Below the pieces are notes generated by a model. That model worked only from the letters and a program-made list of their open reading frames with translations. It was not told the origin of the DNA and made no database searches. A program made the position numbers and the translations under genes. Shown in pieces: positions 1 to 12,015 of a stretch of 64,000 nucleotides of DNA (position 1 is the first letter of the stretch; every line of letters begins with the position of its first letter). Source of the DNA: Phallus indusiatus (lineage: Eukaryota; Basidiomycota; Agaricomycetes; Phallales; Phallaceae); NCBI GenBank assembly GCA_027605045.1, contig JAQFWX010000033.1, forward strand, positions 1 to 64,000, given 5' to 3'.

Positions 1-3000
1 GGGGTTCGGCGCACACAGCGTTCGTTGCCATTACAATTAAGTAAACGTGCTCTTCTGGCCTTTTCTCGAGGTCTTCAATGAAGTGAAATAGCAGGTTGCT
101 GGGAAACAAAACATTATCGAAAGATCGCCGGACATCCGAACGAAATACGAACTGAGCTATCACACCCTCGATGCTGAATCCGTTGCCTCCGAGCTGAGAA
201 AGTTCTATAAGTATAAGCCAGAATACAATACCTAATTAGACGTCTTCTTTTCCGCGAATAGGTGCGTCAGAAGCCGAGCTAATCGTAGCTCAGTTTTGGG
301 TATCGCGTCGTTTGCCTTGCGTTTAATTAAACCCCATGCAGAATCCATCTACATCCAGATATGCGTTATCAAATAAGATCGAATGCGGTTGAAAGCGATT
401 AAAAATGACATTTGCCATACATATACATATTCAGGTTCAATGGGACAGTAGGAGCACATGAAGATGCACAGCCGTCTCGGCAGTTTAGAACCCCGCATCG
501 GAGATTCGGAGTCTTAAATACAGAACTTTCACTTTTAGGAATTATGAAGTACACAGGCGGCCTGGCCTCAAACGACTTACCTGATTAATCTATCATTCGA
601 CAGACGTGCAATTATCGAATATGTATATGCGTTTGCCTTCCGCTCCGATTATTGGAGTAAAGTTGACAGAATAAAGCAATTTGGCACTGACGTAGGCAAT
701 TTATCTTTTTCTTCTTGGTCACATGCATTTTTTTCTCACAGCCCCAATCCATTTATCAAGTTCATACAAATTAACTGATAAGTCGACGACGTGGAGGGCC
801 AATACTAAGAAAAACTGATTAATGCAAAAGCGAACGCAATGAATAGATCACTGTAGCAGGGCAAGTGACGGTAGCACTCTTTATTTGTATTTCCCGTTGC
901 TTCTCGCATCAAACCATCTACTGATAAGATGATGCTCATAGTTAATCCAGCATAATCCAATGAAATAATTAGGTCTTTCACTTTATTAAAGTTATAAATA
1001 ATGAGAACAAGCCGATTAGCTTATGCCTTATGCATATTATCCTTGGAGAACTTATATAAGTACTATTATTAAGTAGATGCTAAAGCGGCTATAATAGTAA
1101 TTCTTAGGCTAAAGAGACTCAATTACCAATCCACTCGTTTCTTTAAACCCGAAGCAAGGGTGATTTTTTTGGGCCATCAAATTTGGCTTTGTTTGTTCCG
1201 ACCAACTTCAAGTTCGGGAATGACACTCGAGTTATTATTTCAGAATTAATTGGTTCTCTGATCAGGAAAAAGGCTTATTATTGTATAGGGACAAGCAAGT
1301 TCATCGGAAGCCAAACGATACTTACCGGATGTTATGGAAAAATGAGAGTCGGACTTCGTTGTTTCATGGCTTTTGGTCGGTCCTGAAATTCAACAAACAT
1401 TCTGAATATAACCGCCGACAAGTTTAATTCCATTCTGAATAATTAGAAGCACGTGTATTCAACACAACAAAGAAGTTTCAATTAACCAATTTGGAGACAA
1501 GAAAAAAGTCGAGGCAATGACCTAACAGTAAGGAAGTTTTGGCTATGATTCATGAAATTGCAGTTACTGGACGTTATCGATATTACACAGCTATTATAAA
1601 TACACTGCATTTGTCTATGTACACAATAAGCACGTGTATTCACAACAAGAGAATTCATTTAGGTTACCAATTGGGAGACAAGAAAGGAAGTCGAAGGTTT
1701 TTGGCTATGAAATTATAGTTACGAGGTGTCATCGATATTCCCCTAGAAACTTCATCGATTCTGACTCCAATAAGGAAAACATTTGGACAGCCAAGATTGA
1801 AAAGGCCGGCTGAAAGAACCAATAGGCCGGGAGAACCAATAGGTGAAAGCTTTACGTGCATCTTTCATTTTGCAAGTGATTGAATCTAATCTGGCATTTT
1901 TTTTACTTCTATTTTTGTGGACATAACCCAGACTTAAATATACCGTATGAATATCATGTAAAGCGCTTCTTTCGAAGCCGCCGCGCCACAAAGCTGACGA
2001 AAAAGAGGCTAAAAGTTTTTTTATGACTGGGTCTGTAATCAAGTTCTTTAATCTTGCTAAAACCACCTGTTCTCCAAGCCCCTAAATGCCTGGTATTCCC
2101 ATCTTCTTTTCCAAGGAAATTCCGATGGTTCAATCGGTTAACGTTTTAACCACCAAGTCTAAATATAAACTCGTTCTGACTGGATTGAACAACGGTCCTC
2201 GACTCTGCTTCTCTGGGGAAGAGAACAGATTCTGTCGCACCTAAACGATACATTTCGGAATCTCCTCATTCTTTGTTCAAAGCAATGCTGATGTCGGTAT
2301 CTGAGAACCGACAAATAGTTAGCGCTACGGTCAACCAATAAAATCAATAAAATCATAAAATTTGGAGTGTCATGTATTGAAACTGACCACTGTAAAGCCG
2401 GTGTTAGTCCACACGAAATGAAATGACAGATACATAAATACGAATGGTGAGTTATCGGCGCACTGAGGGCGTCATGGCGATAACGCTTCCCCTTCCTTTC
2501 CTTTGTTCCAATTTTTTTGTTTTTGAGAAAATCAATTTTCGTGCGAAAACTGTTTCGTCATTTTTTGCCCTCTGGGCGGTGGCAATGAGCTTCTAATTTA
2601 GCTTGAGAGTAGTGGCGTGACAAACGAATGCGAAAATACCGATGATAAATAATTGATATCCGCCATCCGCCATCGATAATAATGATTCATCGACAATGAA
2701 AAGCAATTCAAATTTGCAGCTGAGATCTGGAGAAGCAACCGCACTGAAAATGGTCAAAACTATATTTTCAAAACAGTTGGTCACATGGGAGGTCGATTTC
2801 TAGGTAGATGTTCAATCTTCATCTCCCCTACACCAGAAACGTACGCCGACAAACACAGGCAGTATGGGCAGTATCACCAGAAAGAACGATGCCACATTGT
2901 CGTGGCGTGTAAATGTGATCCCATGGACATGAACGATTCAATCTAAGCAGGTCCCAGTCGGTAAAAAGGTCTCGACTTTTCTTTTCCAAACGAAAGATAT

Positions 3001-3480
3001 ATTTGAAAGGTATAAAAATGTGGGTATCATCGGTGAGCAGAATATCATTCACGGATTTGTCAGTGGTGGATTGAACTCACTGGGCTTTTGTAAGTTAGGA
3101 AGTACCAAATGCAATCCGAACGACTAAATGATCTTACGCAAAGTGATGGAGTACGTTTACAAATTACAAAAATAAATACACAATTATCCTCGTACAACAA
3201 ACCTCAAACTCTTCGACGGATAACACTTTCCGCAACGAGCTGTAGTTGATGTTTGGCCTACGAGAATTTCCCATTTGTTAGGACCGGAAGAGGAAATGGA
3301 ACACGCCAAATGAGCAACCCGATATCAAGAGTGAAGTATAACAGACGACCTTGCTTGATCTTTAGTTTCCTAATCTTCTAAACGGGGTTCAGTTGATCTG
3401 AGTAACTGAGATTGGTCAAACGGGAAACATTACTTCTCTATCAATCGATATCCTACGAGCGTTATCTCTTAAAGTCTAAG
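1..3480. other. gene-poor stretch
   Basis: Only short overlapping ORFs with biased composition and no family resemblance are found here on either strand. The one structure I see is the decayed direct repeat listed separately. I found no exon chain that keeps phase through GT-AG junctions. Confidence 0.5.
1446..1742. repeat. decayed tandem direct repeat, two units about 180 bases apart
   Basis: Unit 1 (about 1446-1588) and unit 2 (about 1627-1742) share the same order of landmarks. Each begins with AAGCACGTGTATTCA and continues with ACCAATT, GGAGACAAGAAA, GTCGA, TTTTGGCTATGA and a CGATATT end. Small indels separate the landmarks, so the duplication is old. Each unit carries a CACGTG palindrome. 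No ORF explains the similarity. Confidence 0.7.
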
Positions 3481-3486
3481 ACAGCG

Positions 3487-3707
3487 TCAGAGCATTGTAT
3501 TTGAGGTTGCGTTGTGTTTGGTAGTAGAGGATTGCGGTGTCGGATGGATAGTTAAACCGAGAGCATTCCCAGATATTATTATATCCTGCTCAACTTGGAT
3601 TGAAAATGGAGGATTGTCTATTTCAACAGCCGGAAGAGGTATGCAAGGCAGTTTAGGAGCGGGGGAGGTTGTTCGGGGTATGTAGAGGATGGGTCTGATG
3701 TGGACAT
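3487..3707 (-). CDS. small Pro/Ser-rich ORF with apparent frameshift at a C run
   Basis: The start at 3707 reads MSTSDPSSTYPEQPP and lies about 65 bases below a TATA element. After about 15 codons this frame soon closes. The frame one base over stays open and protein-like to a stop at 3487, with stretches such as LPCIPLPAVEID and FSIQVEQDIIISG. The switch falls at a run of five C on the coding strand (forward G run 3661-3665). One extra C would join the two frames into a protein of about 70 residues. No GT-AG intron explains the change. Product unknown; it could be a real gene with an assembly indel, or a decayed gene. Confidence 0.35.
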
Positions 3708-3767
3708 ATGAACAGACTTGACGTTCTTGCAGATGAAAAGGTTTTGAGGTATTCGCTCCAGGGTCGG

Positions 3768-3776
3768 GTTTATAAG
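3768..3776 (-). promoter_or_regulatory. TATA-like element upstream of the 3.5-kb ORF
   Basis: On the minus strand the sequence reads CTTATAAACC, about 60-65 bases before the proposed ATG at 3707. The spacing suits a fungal core promoter. Confidence 0.4.
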
Positions 3777-3779
3777 GTG

Positions 3780-5700
3780 GGGTAAAAAAAGTTAGAGATA
3801 CGTATATAGCCCCAGGCGATACAGGTTAAGAAGGCTAATTCGCAGAAATAGATCTATTCGGGGCTGTCCATATATGTCATAAGCCTTCATGAACTCCAAA
3901 ATGACTTTTTACGCACGGTTCATCGCCCAGATATGACAAAGCAGGACAAAAAGTTCCTCAACAGAAAAATTGCTGGGTAGGCGGCGCAGCATGACTTTCA
4001 GGTATGTATGAAATCAGTTTAGGACTGGTCAGAGTGAAAGGCTATACATGTATGTCAAAATATTCGGCCTTTGTGATATCTTGGGGTGCCAGTCCGTCGA
4101 GGCTGAAGATTACTTGTCAGCGCGGTCAAAAGAATGAAAGTACAAAGCGAACACAAAGGAGTGAAAGGGTAATGGAAATTGTCCGTCTGGCTACTTGTTT
4201 TTGCATAGGTGGGAGGATAAGGTTTGTACCTAATTCGTTTGATATCAATCTGCAAGGATTTGGATAGAGACTCTGATTGGCCTGATGCACAATGGGTTAT
4301 ATGAACATATTAACACTAAATCATCCAGCGAGTGATTTTCAGGGATAAAACTTACCAGTCCGTTTGGGTGAACCATATGTAACTGCGCTATTTCGACGAT
4401 GGTGCTCATATTCGTATTATGTACCAACGGTTCGTAACGGAATAATGTCATGAGTTATCTTCTTCTTCTTCCGGTATATCTCAAGGTCGAGACCAAAAAA
4501 ATAGTTCGCTGTCCGACCGCACGATCATACAACGTCGGTAGCAATGGTAGTCATGAGGCGTCCCGATCCGTTTGTCAAAACCAACTAATGATGATCATAG
4601 AGGGTTAACGAAAAACCACATGGATGATGAGTCGTGCAACGCTCCGAGGATATATCATCATCAAGGAAAGTTGGAGGAAGTTATTGCAAGTGTACAGTGC
4701 ACAAGTGTGATTGGCGTTGGATTGGCGCCAACATCCCAACTCGGCAGCTTGGCAAGCTCCGTTTAGACTTTCAGACTCAGCCTGAGATTTGTTACTGTTT
4801 GTGTCTCTTGGCCTGTCCCGCAGTTGTGGCGACAATGTCGTTATCTTAAACATGGTTTTGAGAAATTGAACAATAACAAGACAAACACACAGTAGTCCTC
4901 TGAATTATGATCAGATAACCTTGGTAAGTAACTCAATGAAAAAGATGCATTCAATGATAGAAATCCTAGATCCTATGAAAAACAAAGGGGTCGCGCACAA
5001 ATGACATTTACTCAATTTATATACATTTTATATACTGGATCATGATCAAGTTACTAATATGAGCTGAAAACGACTTCAACTGTAATTTGAGAAATTTATC
5101 ATCAATCGTGAGGCGCTGTCGATCCTGTGATACCGTGCATATTCATTATTAAGTACTTCATATACGTCTATGTAGCTAGATCTTGTAAAAGCCCATATGC
5201 ATCTAACAATCAGTTTTCAAAGCCAATCAAGATGCTTTCATTTGATCAACAGCGGGTCTTATGGAATGACTGCTGTGTGTTGATCAACACAGTGGATAAC
5301 GTGCAACAGCCACTCTGGTGACTGGATCATGTTCGTGTCAAGACTTTTTGGATAAAATTACTATGGTTGGGAAAGCAGTGCAATACAAAAGTGTATATGA
5401 AGTTCACGCTTGTCTTTGTAATACAACATACTGAAATTGTATTCAGTCTCACGAGCCTGTAATTATCAACGCCCGGGCCGAATCAACTTAAAGCATGGTC
5501 AAGGGGTACGTAGATATGTCAAATAAATATTGGGTAGGTATAAATCTTCATCAAGCCAGCGGGATCTAAAAAAATAATGAAAAATAACTAGCAGAATCCA
5601 GTCAACCTATCTCAGCGTATAGGGAATGAGTAAAACTCACTAATTTATCATCACGATATAATAGAACAGATTGCGGTTGCTGTCCCCGGGTCCAATGACA
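3780..5700. other. no gene recognised
   Basis: Several ORFs of 60-90 codons overlap on both strands around 4000-4850, but none resembles a known protein and none extends through splice sites. The rest is AT-rich and featureless to me. Confidence 0.4.
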
Positions 5701-5716
5701 TGGACGTACGGCGTAG

Positions 5717-6025
5717 TCACTGCTGCGAGGTTCCAGTCTTCTTCTCCTGTGCGGGAGAGGAAGGAGGAGTGGGTAAGCTGCGCGGTGAGTGTGACGTAGT
5801 ACTCGCGCCTGTAGCCCCAAATACATCAAATTTCTCTATATATTTATTGATCAACTCACCCACTGAAGTAGAAGAATTTTGGCCTACATCCGTCTCCACA
5901 TCTGGAAGGGCGACATAGGATAGCTTTGGCATGAGTGGGGGATGCGTAGATGTAGTGTTCTCTGGAAGACATGACCCAACAATCCCCTGCACGCGACCGT
6001 TTTCTGTGGTTTGATTCGGGGACAT
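5717..6025 (-). CDS. hypothetical Ser/Thr/Pro-rich protein
   Basis: A single open frame of 102 codons starts with ATG at 6025. It has a short central segment that could form a helix (GELINKYIEKF) and a C-terminal tail rich in Ser and Pro (SPRSLPTPPSSP). Its composition resembles the disordered proteins elsewhere in the window rather than random ORFs. I recognise no domain. It may be one exon of a longer gene, since the neighbouring frame stays open just downstream, but I found no convincing splice pair. Confidence is limited. Confidence 0.35.
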   Translation of the reverse strand: MSPNQTTENGRVQGIVGSCLPENTTSTHPPLMPKLSYVALPDVETDVGQNSSTSVGELINKYIEKFDVFGATGASTTSHSPRSLPTPPSSPAQEKKTGTSQQ

Positions 6026-6029
6026 TATA

Positions 6030-7500
6030 AGACGGCGTCGATGGGAAATTTGTGGAATATATTAAACAACAAAGGTGGACTGTCGACGAATGAGAGAGAG
6101 AAAGTACGTGACGGGGAAGATTTTGGTTTGCTTGTGAAAAGTCTTTTTAAATCAATTACCTTATTCACTGCCATGTGATGTGAACAGGTATACACAGACC
6201 TGCGCAAGATGTTCTTGTCAAAGATCCGATAAGTGCCAAACCTAACAAAGGGGCGAAAATAGCGCAAATGCCATATATCGCTTTGAATATTATTTTATCC
6301 CGATCGAATGAGGCATCAAGCCGCTCAAGTAATGCTAGAACTACAGTGAAATTAGTACATTGCCATAACTGTCAAAAGAAAAAAAAACAAATACTCTACA
6401 GGTGAACCTTATCGTCCTACAACTATATTCTCGCTGATGATGCAGATTAGCACTAACTATTTGCAAAAAGATGTTCGGGCCATTGAAAGATCGTCGTATC
6501 TAAATATATGTTTCCATATGCGGAGAAGGCATTTAGGGTTTAATCATATCTGGCACTTTCCTTAACTATAAAAGCTGACCAACTCTCGATCTATGTTTAA
6601 GTGATGTTGTTGCTACTCGGGTGCACTTCAGACTGAGCGCCGGGTTTATGAGATTTGTTCTCGGAAGGATAAGCCAAAGACGATGTCAAGAGCGCTGATT
6701 ACGTCCGCGCGTCCCCTTTCGTGATGAGTAGATTGATAGCCTGTAAGTTTAACAGAAACTTAGGCTGCGACGAATTGCAAACTTCGTTTATTTGCAATCC
6801 TTAGTCCATGAGCTTTTTTACTTTTTTACTGCCAAAATGTAAAGATCGTGATAGATGTTGGTGTTAGGTGGACGAGGTGAGATAGCCCTTCCTTTCTACC
6901 TGATCTATCAGACATTATTAACATCAATCAGATTGGTGATATCAATCATAATTCTGTTACCCACACAGCTTGTAATAGGTGCGTGCCACATGGCGATAAA
7001 CTTAATTTATGGGATGAAGCTTTAGCCGTATTTGATTTGGAATGTTGTGCGTTTGAATATAGGTCTGTATTCGCATAATTACGTTTCCGTCCCCGGCTTT
7101 TCAAATACCTGAATACTCTGCATAGAATCTGAGATAAATATAATTACACTTCAACGCGTTCTGGCTGCTCAAATCAAGTGAAGCATGCTGCGTCAAAGTA
7201 CGTAAGTATGACCATCAAAGCGCAGCGACCACGACAACACACTGACTCCAAAATGTCCGCAAAGCTACGATTCGTAAACCCGTGCCAGGATGAAAATCTA
7301 GGCCCGTTCGGATTTGCCATTTACTAAATTTGACGTCGAAGTAAACCGAGGAAGACATCTCCCAGAAATGGTGGGCGGCGTGGGTGAATCAATATGAATT
7401 TGGAAGGTATAAGATGTACATGGGAATCAAATCTTTAGAAACCAGCCAAATAAATAATTTTCTTTAGTTCGCATGAAAAGGAAAGAGAAAGAACAAAAAA
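6030..7500. other. no gene recognised
   Basis: AT-rich sequence without a long or protein-like ORF. A CACGTG palindrome lies at about 7512, just inside the downstream RCE1 model. Confidence 0.45.
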
Positions 7501-7504
7501 AACA

Positions 7505-8758
7505 ATGAAATCACGTGCAATTTTCCACGAAAAGTTTCTTTTGAAGGGCGAGCCGAATTCACGTGATCACTACTATGACTTGTCCTCTCTCCAGGCTTTC
7601 TGCATTTCTGCGTTCATTTCATCGTCCTATGTAGGGGGACTGTATATTTCGCAGTCTGGAAGGGTATCATTCACCAAGAATCAAAAGACGTCTCGTGACA
7701 GAAATGACGATGCTGTTATTCGCGCACGACTGAAGGCCGTGTTTATCAGTACATGTCTGAGTTGCGGCGTCGTTTATTGGTGTATCTCCCGTGAAGAAAG
7801 CGTACGTCCTCATATTTCTATCAGGATTGCAACATATTCAAGTATAATTTTAGCTTACCTTTAATTCTACACTGAAAGCGTTAGGCTTTCTGTCGTCCAA
7901 AAACACTCTGAAAGCGCACCTATTAATACTCGTATTATATACTGGCCCATTCGTGGCGTTGTATTTATCCCAAGAACTTCCGTTCCAAAAAAATTGGACT
8001 TTTGAAGCCAATATCTGGCCTACTTTCAAAACATGGATTGGGTTCAGAAACCATATTGCTGTACGATGCCAGTTCTTTCTTTTGGGCGACGATGGGTACT
8101 GATGATGGCGGTTGTAGGGCCCTGTCTCGGAAGAAATTGTTTTCAGAGCCTGTTTACTTTCCATCGCAAGGATGTCTCACAGAGGATGGTACGAAATGTT
8201 GTTTGCGACCCTCTGTGGTTCGGTGGAGGTACGAGGACTTTCTGCTGGGACTTGATTATCTGAGTTTATTCTCAAACGCTGTGGTAGCCCACCTTCACAA
8301 TGCATTTGAAATCTACAACAAATTGGGGCGAACACGTCTAGCACTGCAACGAGCCATTGCTATCGCCTGTTCGTTTTTAAACTAGTTCAAGATGTCATAT
8401 GGCTCACCATGACGTAGTGATCCAATTTACATATACCACGCTGTTTGGAGCCTATGTTTCTTTTTTGTTCCTTAGAACAGGTACGTTATGTCGTATATTT
8501 ATACAAGACTTTAAAGTTTCAACTATTCTTAGAATCTATTTTACCTTCCATTTCAGCCCATATTGTCGCTAATGTGATGGGCCTTCCAGCCCTCCCCACA
8601 GAGTTGAAAGAACACCCTAGGCATAAATTACGTATGGACATTTTATTTCCGCAGTCCTTCTTTCTTTGACGTAATATATTTTCTCTCAAGTGATCATAAT
8701 TGGTTATGTCATCGGTATTGTAGGGTTTATTTCCGCACTTGGACCTTGGACCTCATGA
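7505..8758 (+). CDS. RCE1: CAAX prenyl protease 2 (RCE1), with apparent one-base frameshift
   Basis: Exons by phase: 7505-7801, 7854-8060, 8118-8228, 8288-8368, 8418-8480, 8557-8631, 8691-8758, about 300 residues. RCE1 is an ER-membrane glutamate-type endopeptidase that removes the last three residues of prenylated CAAX proteins such as Ras and mating pheromones. Exon 3 encodes the catalytic signature GPVSEEIVFRACLL (EExxxR). Exon 4 gives AHLHNAFE, the conserved metal/active-site His region. Exon 5 gives QFTYTTLFGAY and exon 6 gives AHIVANVMGLP, both typical of the family. Exon 3 is one base short: the EEIVFR part and the PLWFGG part are in different frames, with the break near 8178-8186, and no intron explains it. 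Adding one base restores every downstream phase. The exact N-terminus is uncertain; ATG 7505 is the in-frame choice. Confidence 0.85.
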
Positions 8759-8759
8759 A

Positions 8760-9285
8760 AATATCATCCCGAGCGGATCTACCAAGATCGGCGGTCCTTT
8801 TTATTAACCGGGAACTTTATAAAATTCCAATCATAATTGGATTATACCTAGTTCATATCAACAACGACGAATATAATATCTGACGGATTACGTGCGAAAT
8901 TGGGATGTGTAAATGAAAGCCTTCACTATAAGCTTCACTGGTCTAGCCGACGGTCCCGTTCTGCCTGAACATCAAGCCTGGAATGGAAGTGATTACTGGG
9001 GATTATCAAAGACGGTCCTCAAAATTCTCAAAGAAAATTTCCTGGTCAGCAACGAGGTTTCGGTGTGTTTCACATTACTCGTTTGGACGGAAAGATATCA
9101 CTTGGCAACGCCCACGAGGATGAATTGCCGGAAACGGGCCGTCTACAATTACAACGGAGAGTTGGAGGACTTTAGCGGGATTTTTGTAATTGTTTGCTTA
9201 AAATTTCAGCGCAAACATGTTCTGCAGATCATTTGCGACTTAGCCTCTATGTCAAAGGCCCGAAAAAACGAGGCGTGTGATGGCG
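8760..9285. other. intergenic, no supported gene
   Basis: A 125-codon open frame (8913-9290, plus) is present. Its sequence shows no family resemblance and it ends at the inverted repeat. I treat it as chance or 5' leader sequence of the next gene. Confidence 0.35.
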
Positions 9286-9287
9286 CC

Positions 9288-9314
9288 TAACTGCGGCTGG
9301 CCGGGCCGCAGTTA
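9288..9314. other. perfect 10-base inverted repeat
   Basis: Left arm TAACTGCGGC (9288-9297) and right arm GCCGCAGTTA (9305-9314) are exact reverse complements around a 7-base spacer. They lie about 90 bases before the ATG at 9402. This could be an operator-like dyad or a stable hairpin in the leader RNA. Confidence 0.6.
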
Positions 9315-9401
9315 CGTAAGTGTTCCTCCTACCAGCAATACTTATACGCTCTGTCGACGTCAGAATTCACGCTTCCCAAGACATCCCCACAATCAATCGA
9401 G

Positions 9402-10311
9402 ATGGAGCCTCCTGTATCGCCTAATCGCAGTCGCAGTCGCAGCCATCACCGCCATCGCGATCATGACGGCTTTGCTTCTGCGCCAGTTACGCCGACTTCT
9501 AGATCCCCGCCAGCGTCACCACGTAGAACTTCCAGGGACAGAACGCCACAACCTCAATCTCAGCCCCAGCCACAACCACAAACATCGTCTAGACGTCCTT
9601 CTACTTCTTCTCGCCAGCAAGTACATGTGCGTAGCAACTCCCAAAATCATTCACCACGTAGTGGCAGTACAAGTCGGGATGGAGAGCATCGTCATCGACC
9701 GACAACTTCCCGACGTCACACTACTCAAGTGGTTCCAATAATAGAAACCCGTGTGCGTGCGCTGCCACCAATCCCTTCATCTCGCGAAAGGCATGAGGAG
9801 AGACTAGAAAGAGGTGAAAGCTCCAGCAAGTCTCGCCCAAAACGATCCCATTCAACGCCTGCAATTCCAGCTCAGAAGAAGGATGGCCATATTCTCATTC
9901 CTGTTCCCATACGCACGCACGATGCACAGACCCCGCTTTACGTCAAAGCACCAGCGGGCCAATCTGTAGACTTTGTGGTCAGTATTGTTTCGCTCCCGAC
10001 GATGTTTATTCCGGTTACTCATGTACTCATGCGTCGCCGCAGTTTTCTCCTCCCAAAAGAAAGGGCTCATAGAAAGGTTATTAGACAATATAGAATGGGA
10101 GGACAAGACTCCTTTCGCGGACAAACCGTATCGGTACCAAAACCTCCGACTTCACCCGTCTCACGACCTTTCTACAAAAGGCTTTTATCCTGATTCTTTG
10201 CTTTTGTGTGGGCGTGTTGTTGAAATCTATACGATACCCTATAGTTTGCTGTTGGCAAACCTCGTTTATTATGTGTATGTATTATCTCCTTCCCGTTTAT
10301 TGTATGTTTAG
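9402..10311 (+). CDS. low-complexity Arg/Ser/Pro/Gln-rich protein with short C-terminal motif
   Basis: The ATG at 9402 opens MEPPVSPNRSRSRSHHRHR, followed by long stretches rich in S, R, P and Q with phosphosite-like SP dipeptides. This suggests a disordered, perhaps nuclear or cell-polarity protein. A canonical intron 9982-10042 (GTATTG...CAG, 61 bases) leads to a second exon with KKGLIERLLDNIEW. That matches in pattern the KKPPLLRRLFGSLDW motif of the gene at 12016, so the two are probably distant paralogs. The end is uncertain. The spliced frame runs to 10311, where the last 40 residues look like untranslated sequence. An unspliced frame ends at 10193 with a plausible tail. Function unknown. 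Confidence 0.5.
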
Positions 10312-10319
10312 TATGTGAA

Positions 10320-11840
10320 GGACCATTATCGAGAACATGTGATGTTTTTTTTGGTTTTTAATTGTTTTTCGAACTCCCTTGAATTGATCAGGTTTATGAG
10401 AAATGTGATGCAAGAAGACGACTGCCGCCTAGAATCAGTTTGATTGCCACACTTGATGTGTGATGTGGCCGTGCCCAGGTATGTGCTGTTTTATTAGGAA
10501 CGTTTTTATCAATTACTAAACGTCCGTGTCATCCTTGATTTTCCGAGATCATATTCTTCTTCTTGCTCCAACCGTCAACGAGAGATTCGCCAAGGACATA
10601 CTTCTTGCAAAGGCTGTTCACCCCTGAAACTGCATAGAATCACCAAACATTCACGCTATCTCGGCAGATCAAGGTGTACGAAATGTCATATACATTGCCT
10701 TGTTATCACATGTGCGTTGAACTAGTGACGATAATTGGGCAATATGAAACATGAAAGAAGTGACGGCAAAACCCTAAATTATGGACGAATGATGGATGCT
10801 TTCTTTCCAGCTCACATATTAGTAAATATAGGTCACATGCGGATGGTAATTAATCAAATTTGCTACACAGGCGGATATCAACATTTTTTTGCTCTAGTCA
10901 GACAAAGAAACACACAACGAGTGTAGACTCACGCGGGCAGGGTGACAATCGCTCTCGGACAACGTGTAAGGAGAAGTCCTTCGTTCATCTTGTTCGATCC
11001 ACCCCTTCCAAGGTTAAAACTCGTGCACGCTGTATCCTCGTGGGTCTGCGCCTACTAACTCTTTGTTCAGCTTGGCCGGCTTAGGAAGGTGCTCGGATCT
11101 ATTAGTAAAAGAAAGGGACCTCTAATTGCGACAGCAAAAGAACAGCTTTTGTCGGAGTATTTATGACCGCGCGATGTTGGACGACGGCGAAAGGAAAACT
11201 TTCGCAGACAGACTACCACGAGTGTAACTTACAACCTCTTCCAAAGTACCACAGCGGTGCGGCGCGCATTTCACTTTCAGAAAGAAACACATACGTTTTT
11301 TTAATACGGTGGTTTTTTTTTCTCGTTTTTTCTATGTTTAGCGTGAAGCTAGGACTTCCCGGCCTTCGTGGCGTGCCATATTGTTAAATCGAGGGGTGGG
11401 CGTTATCCACGAGCCGGTAGAATCTCGTCGTTTTAGGAAACAAATCTCAGAATAGGAAATTTATCCTCACGAACGAATGTGATTATCTTCACGTTTATGG
11501 CGTGGTAGTCACAGTACTCGTCGAAGAACTGCGCACGGAAAACACGCGGTTGTCGCATTGTTTCATGCAAATGTATTGCACTGCCAGTGGTAAGTCAAAA
11601 TGTTCGGTTTTTTGGGGTCGTCGTATGAAAAGAAGCCGTTTTAAACGGCAATTAGCTGCCTAGATGCTTCGGCGGCCCACCTTTTATCACCTTGGAGGCT
11701 TTTTGAACGAAAAGTACTTGTAACATAAGCGGGACCGGCTCAACTAACGGCATTCGGTGAAGTTTCATTTACATTACAAACCCGAGGGAAAAAGCAAATA
11801 ATTTACTCCTGACTCCGCAAGTGATAATCTGAGTGATCTC
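10320..11840. other. no gene recognised
   Basis: Only short ORFs of 60-75 codons on either strand. The stretch 10900-11760 is somewhat richer in GC but shows no coding chain or RNA structure that I can identify. Confidence 0.4.
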
Positions 11841-11843
11841 GCT

Positions 11844-12015
11844 CCATATAAATACACACTTCATGGCTCTCTGAGCTTTTTTACTATTCTTTCCCCACTC
11901 GGCTGAAGCCCGTCTACCTTGTGTATCGATTGAGTGTCGATCCCCTCCCCTTCCCCCTCCTCTCACCCCTCACCCCTTCACCTTTTCTTTCTCTTTCCAC
12001 TTGTTGTTTGTGACG
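11844..12015 (+). promoter_or_regulatory. TATA box and pyrimidine tract of the 12016 gene
   Basis: CCATATAAATAC at about 11845-11856 is followed by a strongly CT-rich coding-strand tract (about 11938-12000) that runs almost to the ATG. A TATA element plus CT tract is a common highly expressed promoter layout in filamentous fungi. Confidence 0.5.

Noticed and set aside
8913..9290. 125-codon ORF between RCE1 and the 9402 gene.
   Set aside because: No family resemblance, no promoter signal, and it ends in the inverted repeat; likely chance.
9960..10060. Unspliced reading of the 9402 gene through 9978-10042.
   Set aside because: The stretch has intron-like ends and the spliced frame brings in the motif shared with the 12016 gene. 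The unspliced tail is kept only as an alternative.
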